Source of the DNA: Nereocystis luetkeana
Taxonomy: Eukaryota > Sar > Phaeophyceae > Laminariales > Laminariaceae
Reading direction: 5' to 3'
Assembly: GCA_031213475.1 (NCBI GenBank)
Contig: JARUPZ010000012.1
Span: forward strand, 8,948,727-9,012,726
DNA: 64,000 bases
Made by a program: the position numbers and the translations under genes. The notes beneath the pieces were generated by a model. That model had not been told where the DNA came from. It was given only the letters and a program-made list of their open reading frames with translations, and made no database searches. Of this stretch, positions 22,765-34,900 are shown piece after piece; positions within the stretch are counted from its first letter, which is position 1; every line of letters starts with the position of its first letter.

Positions 22765-22950
22765 TTAAACGTCAACCGTGACGAGACGGGTAGAGCAGAT
22801 AGAAAGGTCCGCGAGCGGGATGCACTGCGAGTACCACTGGTTGCGAACGACGCAAGAGGCTCCCGACCAGCACTCCGTCGGCCCGCTCCAGCCTTCACCG
22901 CCGCACTGCTCCCACGAGTCCTGAAGACCGTCCTCGGGAGCGGGCGAACA
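22765..22950 (-). CDS. LPMO gene exon 8: CBM1 domain 2 and stop
   Basis: Acceptor GTGGCAG|T. Opens with the last Cys of CBM1-1, then the linker [11 protein letters not shown], then [20 protein letters not shown] and QWYSQC. The last 18 codons are not CBM-like; one more short intron before the stop cannot be excluded. Confidence 0.86.
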   Translation of the reverse strand, partial: CSPAPEDGLQDSWEQCGGEGWSGPTECWSGASCVVRNQWYSQCIPLADLSICSTRLVTVDV

Positions 22951-25900
22951 CTGCCACAATATGAGAGAAGGGAGCAGATTAAGGGGGAGGCGGGTGATGC
23001 GCCGTTGGTAGAGCCGTCTCGAGTAAAGTAACGCAATAGACGTAGTGCGCTGTGCCGTAAATCGAGCAAGGTAGCACACACACTCCTGGGGTGGGCCTCC
23101 GAGTCCGGTTTTCTCCAGAACATGTCTTCCCATAAGAGGCATGCATCGCTTGGCGTTTTCGCTCGACATCTTGCGAAGTTTCGTGCGAGGGGGTTCGCTA
23201 TCCTGCGTGGCGTGTTTTTTTTCGGCATACGTATACTTGCTGCAGTCGTCAGCGGCGGGCATCTTAACAGATGACGGTTGAGCGCTGCCAACGGATGCGG
23301 TTGTCGCTTTGGCGATATGGGGGCGGTACTCCCCCGGTAATACGAGCAAGCACTGACTGCTGTGAACGGCTGGTATGAACAGTGCGTTGCCCCTGTTTTA
23401 TTGGACGGAGGACATAATGTTTTTTGATCGAAAAAAGCACGCTTGCTTTTTTGCATGAAAATACCTCGAGAAACAATTGTACATACATCTCTCTTTCTCT
23501 TGATAACTGCTATTGTACGCCATCTCTCTATGACTACTACTATTGCGCGGCGGTTTCGTGTTGGCCGAAACATATATTTTTACCCACGCGCCGCTAAAAT
23601 GCCGCCTTCCGTCACGTCACTCGTTGCCGCCGCGCCTTCGCCACGTTTCTTCCGACTAAAATGCGTGGCATCGTTAGCGAATCGTGGTGCTTGACAGGTA
23701 GGAATGCCACTTTTCAGGCCAAATTGTCACTGGAACGGACTATGAACACACTCCTAAAACAAACCGGGGGAAGACGGAGTGCTTTTGAGTGATGCGATTT
23801 GTTTTTGTAGTTTTGGCACGAAGATACCCCCAAGAGAAGCGCAAGACAACAAGACGTATTTTGTGTACTCGTACACATAACAATTGCCACGGCGTTATTG
23901 TAGGGGTGCGGCGGCTCATTATTTTCTGAGAGCTCCTCGCACGAGCTCAACGTCCGAAACCCGCCTTCCAAGAAGTTTGTTCGCGCACCCCGACCAAGGT
24001 TGCCAAGCGCAAGAGTCAAAAAGCACAACGCGGTAAACGTATTGAGCGACCGGATGCTGTTGACCTGAGGAGAGCTCAACCGGTCAGAAAATATCAAGCC
24101 TAAAAACCGTGGGATGAATTAAGAATATACCAAACTACCTACGAACAATGACGACAGTAGTACTAGTCGCTTCCCGCAGCGTGGGGAAAAAAACATCGGC
24201 AGCAGAAAAAAAGAAGCGAGAGGCAACACGCAACCCCACCTGGGAGTAGGTTTCGACGAGGTCTTCGCAGGCATACCCCTCGGTGCAGCACGTCGATCCA
24301 GACCAGTTTATCCCGCCACACTGCAGTTGGTTGTCGGTAAAGACGGAAAGCGGGGGGGGGCGGCAGGGGCAACGTTCAGGACAGAGACCATCGAAAGCGA
24401 GGCGGGAGCCAGAAATCACGGCGTCATGTAAATGGCACTGGGGTGTGTACAGGTGTTGCGTCTTGTGGACGGGTTAGGTGACGAACGTGTTGGGAGAATA
24501 CACAGTTTATGACCGGCCGGGGTCCTCAACGGAGGGTTGCTCTGACCAATGGTTGACACACACACACTGCCTGTGTACGGTCAGACGAACATAGCTACTC
24601 CTAACCATCCTAAGCCGAACAGAGCAACCCTGGAACCTGACCCTGACCCAACCATACCAAAATCTCGGATGATTATTAAGTGGAAAAGCTCTCCGTTTAG
24701 GAGCGCAGTCCCGTTTCGAGACGAGCTACATGGAATTTTCCTTTTACCTGGGGGATCTACACACTCCTTGACCGGTCTGTCCCCACGTCGGACCTGCCGT
24801 TCTAAAAGTGTTAGCGGGACCCTTTCACTTGGGGGTGCCTACCCACCCTCGTCGAAGCACCACATTCTTGTTTGTGTACCTAGGTCTTCTTCGGGAGACA
24901 TACGTACAAGGAATTCCTCAAGCGAATTAGCCTAGAGGAAAAAACAGGCGCATCTGCTAGGGTGGCATGCGTCACGTCTCCATCACGAGGAGTGCGGGGC
25001 CTAGACACACGCGTGGTTGGTGAAGCGCGCAACAGGCCTAAGCAGCGTTGAGTTGGAGGGGGGGTCACGATATTGATCTACTCGTACGCTCATCAAGTTT
25101 TCGGTTCGGACTGGGTACACATCTCCCAGGTTGAAAAAAGTAATTTGATTGGATTCCGAACCCCCCCCCCCCATAGGTGTGGGTGGGAGGTACGATTGGA
25201 ACCAGCGCTACGCATTGCCAGATGGCGAATATTATATCAGGTATAAAGGGCTTTGATATGAGCCATCGGTGGCTATGTGAACGACCGCATTTGCCGGTCA
25301 CCTCGCACATTGTTGGTTTTTAAAGCGATATACAGAACGAGATATTTAGTACTATATTTGAGGATACAGTATTAATAGTCGAATCTGTCGGGAGGGAGTT
25401 GTGCACGATACACTTTCGGGACAGAAAACATGACAAACAATAGTGGAAACTATGAGCGAACACACCGGACAAATGGCGCGTTCTACGATAGAGATAGCAC
25501 CTTTCCGCTAATATGTTTTCTGAATGACGGGGGCTCCTGAACCTTAATTCGTCGGAATGCCCGTCTAGTTCCGAAAAATGACATTTTTGTATACTTGGGC
25601 CATGGGATTTACTCATCGGGATGCAATTTGATTTTGGCTGAAGCCAGTTTTCAGGTCAGGTATGGAGCTCTTTACGTGAGGAGCCTCAGAAAAGTCAGGG
25701 TGAATTCTGTCGTAAAACGCCTCAAATCCTCGATGACAGGAAATACGCATCGACATCAAGACTGCCCGCATACTGCACTACACGCTGGCTAACAAATTGC
25801 TGTAAGCTATACCCGCACCCCCGACAAGATCACTCGTAGACCTCTCCGTTAAGAACCTCCCACAGAAATCTCCGATAAACACCTCTTGAGTATATCTTCA

Positions 25901-28900
25901 ACAGACACTTCCGAAAGAAAAAATCTCGTTTGGGCGGGAACACCATTACATTCCCCCCGTGTGCCAGTTTCGCATACGGGTTTCCATGGCGCACTTACTT
26001 GGCCGTACGCCCCAACCAGAACAGTGCAGCTTCCATTGCCCTCATCTTCCTCGGGCATGATAGGCGCAAACGTCGCCGCAGGCGCGACAGGTGCCGGCGT
26101 GGGAGTGGTTACTTCCCCTACAAAAAACGGTGGGTGATGCCAGCAGGGGCAGGGGGGGCGGCGGGGAGGGCGTTACTCATTTGCTGCATGCCTTGGTCAT
26201 TTGACCATTGACCACGTATCCCTTTCGAGGTGGAGTAGTGTACTCATGTCATGCATGGCCGTAGTCGTATGACCACAGGCCCTCGCAACCTTTCAATGCC
26301 TGGACGGAGCACGTTCGCTTGCACCCAAAGGCCGAAGCTTCGCCGAAGTGTTCCCGATTTTAGTCGCATAAAGGGTGGCATGCATCCTACTTGTTGGGCG
26401 CGGACTCGGCACCTCTTTGCGAGCTGGGCGGCAGGGGAGAGGGGTTACATCAACACTCGCTTCATGTGTTTGTACTATCAGGGATTCTCACAAAAAAGAG
26501 GGCGTTTTCATTTTTACCAGGAATTCTCAAAAAGAAGGCGTTTTTATTTCAGTTCTGACCAAGGACACGTACGGTAGGGGGAGGGTCACTCCTAGGTTCC
26601 GTGTTTTCAGCCGCTCATAGCCGAGTGACTACTACCCCCAGCACAACTATCCCCCCAACCTTTCGTGGTAATTATTATTATTATCAATTATTATTATTCT
26701 TCTCATTTTTTTTTTTTTGCCTTTTTTGGTTCCTTCGTGATATGCATGCACCGTTATGACATTTTGTTTTGTCACGCTTTCGCCAACGAACAGTGCCCAG
26801 CATGTTATCCAGTTCGAGTCCACGTTTTTTTAGTGAGGCACGACAGATCATGTCACCCAGAACGCGTGAACGCTGTGCTGCGATATTGAACGCGGTGTCA
26901 CTCTTCTAGGGAGGCGTTTTTCGGCTATTGTGAAGGACTCTTCTCACCGCACTGCATTGCCTCCGCCTCTGCGTTGCAGTCGTCAAGGATGATCGCCGTG
27001 TCGTCCCTATGTATTTGATAAAAAAAACCCCCGTCATGTTAGCGAGATCGAGCGAGTGAGCCACCCAGAACGTTAGATCTAATGCTGTCGGCAAAAATAG
27101 CCAATCGAACAACTGATATCATTGCGTTTGCTTTGCCAGACCCGACAATCAATGTGTGTTAACACGAGCTTCGACATTGATCACTCATCAAGGACTCACC
27201 ATGTCGAACTCCGACCTGACCTTTCTGTAAGAGCTATATTAAATAACTTCAATGCCTAGCCGACTACGTGGACTCAATATTAAATAATCGGCGACACCTC
27301 AGCCAACTCGCGTACATCCCTATTTTGATGTCATCATTTTTTTAGAGCCGATGAGCGCGACTATAAGTTTATTTTTCGCGACTACCCGACCGCTCTACAT
27401 ATCCTCCATGGCGTCGCAAAATAATCTGCAGCAAGCCACAACACGCAATACGCGCGATCGAAGCGAGCATATCATGCACAGCTTTCAAATGTGCACGTTT
27501 GGCTCGCTCACCTCGGCAGGACCGGAACGCACTCCAAGTTGCAGTTGCCGCGAAGGCTCCTGTGGCAAAACGAGATACAGAAAAACTAACGCATGTCGGA
27601 TATATCGTGATCCAATTTCCGATTGTGTCACATATCGGTCACATCTCATCCCAATATTTTACACATCGGATGTATCAGATCCCATTATTATTAGCTCATA
27701 CATATAGGACAGAATCAGACCCCACTAGTTCACAGATATCGGACATATCCAGTCCCATTATATCACATATCGGACATATCGGATCCTAGAATTTTCACGT
27801 ATCGGGCATATCAGATCCCATCAATTCACATATCGCACATAATCAGATCACATTGGTTCACATATCGGACATAATCAGATCCCATAATTCACATATCGCA
27901 CACACCAGATCACATTGGTTCACACATCGGACATAATCAGATCCCATCAATTCACACATCGCACACACCAGATCACATCGGTTCACACATCGGACATGAT
28001 CAGATCCCATAATTCACGATTGGTGATCATGTTGGACATTGTCAGATCCCACAACTTCACGATCTAGATCTTCGGAGCGGACATTTAAGATCCCTCGTGT
28101 CTTACGGTCTGAACGATCTGGTTCCGTCCTGGGTTTGCCGGGCATGGCCTGTGTCACACCTCACACGACTCTTGTTGCAGAGCATATGGCAACAACAGCG
28201 AAAGCAGGCTCCACCGCACAGGATCCACTGCTGTCGTAGATGGTCTTAATCGATAATCACCGCTCGTTGTAGCTCTCTGTCTACATGCTTCGAAGTATGT
28301 CTGACCCGTGTGTGTTTTGCTTTTCTGCCGGGCAGGTTCTGCTTCACGCGGCTCTCGCTTCTGAAAAAGAATATCGCAACAGGGAATCTTTAGGACCTCA
28401 TGCTTGTAGATGATCTACTTCGAAGTACATGAACTACTACTGCTGCAGTGGATCGTCGTCCGTCCGATGCGTGGAAACATTGGAGACATTGCAGATGTTG
28501 TGGATGCCGTCCGGAAAGGGAGCCGGTTAATTGGGGGGGGGGGGGGGGGGGGGGGGGCAAAACCCAGGTTGTATTATTTACAAGATTACACGAGGGCGTC
28601 CCAGAAAAAGAGAAAACGACAACACCGCACATACACCCAGAGCTCGGATTGGAAAAACCAACGGGTGCGTTATGATCACAGCACGAAATAAGATAACACA
28701 CCCGGTATTTGTTTAGGGTATTACTTCTTCATTTGGTTGTATAGTACTCCACTCCGCCCTGCGGCGCGTCGATTGTTTTTTTCGTATATCCTACAGGTAG
28801 GTGCCTATTTCTATGCCGGGTTTTGCTTGTATTGTATGGACAATGCTTGGTAACACGATTTACTATTAATATATGTGCTACTTGTTGCTGTGATATCGCG

Positions 28901-31900
28901 GTTTCCATCCGACAACGTGTATTTAGAGCATAATCAACGCCATTGTTGCTCGTATAAACAGCCACTACACGGAAATAGAAGAAAAACACACAGGAAACTG
29001 TTAATAACCGTTGTTGCTGGTAAGTATCGAAAGCAAGCCTATCGGCAGGTACTGTAGCTAGGGCTTGCTTGTGTGCATATGGAAACGACTATTATTCACA
29101 ATCTGCCTTTCCAGAATCAACCACACAAGAAAACAGAAAATATAAAACACGACACAAAAAAACGCGTGTATTGCTCCGCATACCACCAAGCAAACTGTTG
29201 ACGTTCTCACGTTTGCCGCCGATGCTCAACGCTCCTCCCTGCCTTGTCCTACTCAGAGCAGCTGTGGCCAGCTCATCTCTGCTAGTGAACGAGTCCGCCC
29301 TCGCAACCTTACGCTGCTGCCTTACACTCCTGTTGCGTGCGACTCACTCTGCGACCAGCTTGTCCATGCCTGTGCGCAAGCCCATCATTACACCTAGATT
29401 TACGCCGCTGCTCTACACTCCTGCTCTGCTCGACTCACATTGTGACCAGCTTGTCCATGCCAGTAAGCAAGTCATCGGGCAACCAGGTGATGTCATTGTT
29501 TCGGAGGAAGCTGTACGGGCGGAGTGGTGAGCCGGAGGGACGGGGGGGGGGTGGTCGGCGAAGCGATAACTAATGGTGCCAGTCGACATGCGCCCTTGGG
29601 AATTGCTCTAAAATTTACTAGGATAAGCCACCTTGATCATGTCATCGTTGGTGCTGTCGCGAAATCAATATGCGCGGGATTTTACCTACAGCTGGTGCCC
29701 AGATTGGGTAGGCGTCGCTTGGCAGCGCCCTTGCAAAACACGCCTGACATTTGGGTGAGCTAGACACCCAGGGTACCGTTTCCGGTTTTGCTTTCAGCGG
29801 TCACCATGAATGGCGGTCGAGATGCAGCATATCGTGCGGGATGGAGAGCCTTCAACCCCGCACAAGGGGGACGGTATCGCATAACTTAAACGGCCAGGCA
29901 CCCACGAGGCAGTTACTCGTCATAGCTCGAAGACGATGGTTGACGCCGACACTCTCTTTCGAGCTTCGGCGCAAGATAGGGAGGGGCTTCACAGCTCCTG
30001 CCGCAAGGGAGGAGCTACGGTTCGGGTGCCGCCTGCATTTTTTTCTGAGTCTCTTCTTCACCTGAGCTTCGTATCCTAGTGAAACATAAAAAATGGATGT
30101 TGACCCTTTTAGCGCCGCAGCCCCATATGTGGGGACAAAGCACTCAAATTATAAGTAGTTTGCCCCCCAAAACGGGACTGGGGCCCTAAAAGGGTTGAGA
30201 AAAAATGCACACTATATCGACTAACACAATGGTTGATAGCTTTAGTGCTACCAACCATTGAACCGTCTACCAGGAGCGTGAGTGCCTAGCAGCAGTACGG
30301 GGTGCGAGCATGTTGCTCCAGTGCCGGACGACTCCCTGTCACTGCTGTAACTCGGGACACCAATTTGTATCGTCTCCCGATCACGCAGCAGGTATTATTA
30401 TAGCCATCTCTGTAACCGCCACGTTTTTTTCTTTTTTTCTTATCATCAAATTTCCCCTCTCAAGTCTCAAGAGGGTTACAGACTATCCGACCAACCAATG
30501 CCATGGCCTCGTAAAACTGTCACGAAAAACATCGATCTGCAAAGTATATATCACGATCACAAATATCCCGGCCCTAAAGTGCGTCCCCTTCTGGGCGAAT
30601 GCTACAGTACGGTTGATAGTGGCGCATCAACAAACCTCTGAGAATCCTCGCTGGAGGAACTAAAAATCCCAGTGACAATATGAAACAAGATCGCTTCAAG
30701 GGTAAGCGCGCATTTAACTCCCCCGACGAGTAAGGCCAGATGCCTTACAGTACACCTGCAACAAAAACGATCGGAAGACCGAACGATTCTACTAATACCA
30801 GGTAGTTTTTTATGCATCATGTCCTTGAGGAGGGTCGGTCGCCAGCCAGAAAAGTTTGTCTTGCAGGGCAGCAATAATGCTATACCTATTACGTATCGTA
30901 GCGGGTGTCCCTACCATAAAACGCCTCCAAAGACTGTATAGGTCTTATCGCACGTAAAACGTTTCGTGGGGGTAATAATGCGAGCGGATGACCCTGTGCG
31001 GCCATACATTTTCTTGATCTTCTCCAGTTGTCCAGTGGCCTCGAAGCACTCCCGAAGGTCACCGACATCGCTTTCTGTCAAGTCGCAGTCGGTGAGGTCA
31101 CTGTTGCGCGACGGCATCACGGGAGACACAGCAACCAACAATGCAGCAGAGGGGGCGTAGCCGTGAAGAAGGGCCCCCACAATTGTTTTTTACTGTTTCT
31201 GGTCTACGGTAAGCAGGGGGCGCGGTCAGAGGCAAGGGGCTCAGACAGCGGAGATCGACATACTGCACCCTTTTTAGTACACGACAAGAGACTGATGGGA
31301 AATACTGCAACGTTCGCCGATGCGGGGGGGGGAAAGCGTGTACGTATTGGATCAAGACATGTACTGCATGCAGCGTTGAAGAAATAGGCAAAACGCGTCA
31401 TCCACCACAGCTACCAGCTATGCACGCAAGCGATGCACTGTGATACATGTGTTGTTCATCATGCCCTCCTGATTCGATGCGTTTGCTGGGCTAGTCTGCT
31501 GCCTTTCGCCGTCCGGATTCTTTTTTCTTCAGATTCCAGTCAAACAATACTTATTACCTGGCCCACTCGTACTTTACTCGTACACGCCCGGGGATTCAAT
31601 TCGTGTGCACAATGCGCTCGACGTCGAACACCTTTTGCAACTATCCATCCAGCGACCGGAGGTACAGCAGTATACATACACACTGCAGTACGGTTACGAT
31701 AGCAAGTGCCTTCTGGCAAAATCTTCCGTCCTTCGATTTCGATCGAAATGCCGCACACCGCAAGCAGATCATGTACATATCATACAGATCATGGATCCAT
31801 CTATCTATCTATCTACAGTAGGTCACATATTCCTTCGCCTACCGTATTGAGATATTGAGGATATGCAGGGTCCCCATAGTGCAGATTCAACCTGAGGAAA

Positions 31901-34900
31901 AATGTCATACCGTAGAATCATGCAGAATATGCGAGTCCCACCCGTCAGCATCAGCTACTGCTGCTGTAGATCATACCTGCACGATCGGGAGTAGACCTTC
32001 CTGGAAACACTCAAGACCATGACGTGGGAATCGATGACCTGTTCGAGCTGATAGAAGTTTTGTGTCTGTGCCCGCGACTCGTTGCGCTTTATACATCTAC
32101 GTTCTCTCGTGGGGTGGGACATTTCGCCCTCGACACCCTGTTATGTATACCCCTGGTACGCACTATTTACAAGGGATTCATAATGTATTAATAGAATGTA
32201 CGGGGATCTGGCAAAAACAAAAACGTACTGCTGTAGTAGACGCCCTGAAAATGTAGCAGGAGGAGCGAAAAAAACCCCTTCAGCGGCGTTTCTCCTTCGT
32301 CATCACAAGCAGTGTACAGTAAGTACACATCAGTAGTTTTTACTCTCGGCAGCTCGGTACCCCATTCATGACGCGGACGGTAATACTCGGTGTAAAGTCC
32401 AGGGGTCCTGGAAACACATACTAAAAGTTAACCCGCCTTGAAATGCAACGGCAAGATACAACAAAACAGTAGCCGTGCTTCTCACATCGTTTTTCCTGAG
32501 CAGCGGTAGTCGTCGCTGGTGCTGTCGAGGCAAGCGTTGGTGCTTCCTGCTCCTGCAAAGGGCAACAGCATGGAAAACGGGGAGACGTCGTCGTGCTCAA
32601 GCGCCCGCGAACAAACTGTCCTCACCGAGTACTTGTTTTGAGAGCAAAGCGTGTATCGGTTGCGCAGGAAGCACACAGACGGGCGTCGTCGTGCTTAGCA
32701 CCCGCAAACAAAAATGTCGCGACACAGCAGTACCTCATACACACGTGTCGGTTGAATTGCAAGTACTTAGGCATCGTCGTGGTAAGCGCCCGTAACAAGA
32801 AAAGCTTCACAACAGAGTGTACCGCAGTTGAGAACAAACGTTTCTGCGTGGGTTGAAAAACAAGTACCTGGTGCGTAGGTGTCCGTACATAAGTAAGTGT
32901 ATAACGCCCGCAAACAAAAATTCACCACACGAGTAACCTTGAAAACATAAGATCTGGCGGAGTCAACCACCTTACTCTCCTTAGCATATACTTCAATTTT
33001 TTGCATTTAGTTTCCATGGAAGCTACCCGTACTTTCATACAAGTGAAATATCCTTCCTTTCTCGGAAGTGAATTTACTTACCTATGCCAATGGTACAGCG
33101 AAGTTGCAATAAAAAGTTTGAATTTCAAAGATACCCACCAAATTTTTTCAGAACACGCTTCCTATGGGCCACCTAAAAAAAAAAAAAAAGTTCCTAACTT
33201 TTGGAAAAGCTCGAAAAAAGCAAATCTGTGGCCGATGTTGGGCCAACATCGGCTTGAGAAAAACTCAGGCCGATCTTTGGTTCGAAGCGGCGAGATTCCG
33301 AGTCCTCGACAGACATCGATCAACAAAACCAACGATTGCGTCATGAATTCTGAACGGAGTGCGCTCGTTAGGGGCTCCGACCCTAGGGTCACCGTCTTCA
33401 CCCCATGGCCGGTGTCATGTGGCGGGAGCTGACCAGGCGTGTAATAAAAAAACATTTGGCCGCTGGTTTGCACAAAACAGAAGACAAAACTTCTCCATCC
33501 GTCTCGAATGGCAAAAAATAGACTTTTTTTCAGGTTTGGGAGGATACCGTGAGACGCCGCCGGCAAGCTCTCGCCCCCTAGACCATGGATCCGCCTGATA
33601 TCTTCGAGGCCGTCATCTATACTCGTTGGGCTTGCCAGATACCGAGTAGGTTGGCCGTGGGCTGAGTCTATGTCGAGATCGAGCGTCGATCGTCGCGCGA
33701 GCTGGTTTCGATCACCGTGTTGACACTTTGCGACCAGAAAAACACAAATTGCGCCGCCTGCAGCCGTTGGGGGAAAAAAAGCAAAAATCAAACATTTTTC
33801 TCTTTTTTTCCCACAGCGGCGGTACGAGAATTTTTTCGGCTGTTTTTTTAAAGCCATATATTTGAAAAAAAACTTTTCAACTTCGCGTTTCCATTGGCAT
33901 GGGTCTACCTTAATTTTTAATCTTCCATGAAAGTCAGCAAACTTCCACGGAACGGGAGTCAATTTTCACTTCCTTCCATTGAAATTCGTGGAGGTTTTTA
34001 TTGTTGGAAGTGGAAGCTTTCACCAGCGTCCAACAATAAAAACCTCCACGACCACGTTTGGTGGCAGCTAGCTGCCATTCACTGCCGCCTTGCACAAGAG
34101 TCCATCGATTTCCCGTGCTTCCAATATATGGTGATTCCTTTACTTCGCAGAGAAGAAATCGTTTACTTGCATTTTTATTTATTCATTTATTTTTTTGCTC
34201 ATCCCATTTATTGTCTTCGCACATCTTCTTCTCTCTCTCCTTCCAACTCGTAACTCAGATCCGGGGTCACATAGCAGGCTCTTCTACCCCCTTCCCTCTA
34301 CGGTACGTGCCTTCATTTTTAGCATGGAAGGAAGTTGTCTACAGTACTTTCTTCCATAGATAGGAAGATTATTGCTGGGGACCGTAAATAAAATAGGACC
34401 TACGGTGCTCACAAAAACCTACCAGGTATATACTTACTTACCTGGTACCTGCTTTCACTTAAAATATTTGGTTCTATTTACTTTGGTCTCCCGATCATCA
34501 CGCTCGGTGGAAGCCGCCATTGAACCCACAACTTCCCACCGACGTCGCAATACTTGCACCACAGCTCCCATGGACTTCATTTACTTGGTATTAGTAGAAA
34601 AAACGTTTTACTTCCATGGAAGTTGTTCGCTTTCATGAAGCTTTTTTACTTTTTTGGAACTACAGTAAGTAATAGTTTTACTCTACATAAAGGCAAAAGT
34701 TACCACAACTAGTGTAATCTATATTTTCCTACCATGGAGGTGTTGTTACTTCCATGTAAGTAAAATTTTACTCCCCGGGTAGTTTTCTTAGCCTCCATGA
34801 AAGTATGTTGACTCCCACGGTTCCTGATATCAGGGTGACCGGCGGGCCTCCGGCGGCTTCTGCGGAGAGCTGGTATATTTCTCCACCTCGTGGGTGGGAT

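Noticed and set aside
27590-28060. CRISPR-like array
   Set aside because: Units are contiguous and diverged without unique spacers, and the genome is eukaryotic; it is a satellite.
29069-29530. 153-codon plus ORF with Leu-rich segment
   Set aside because: Its length comes from a tandem duplication; no signal or domain and no splice context.
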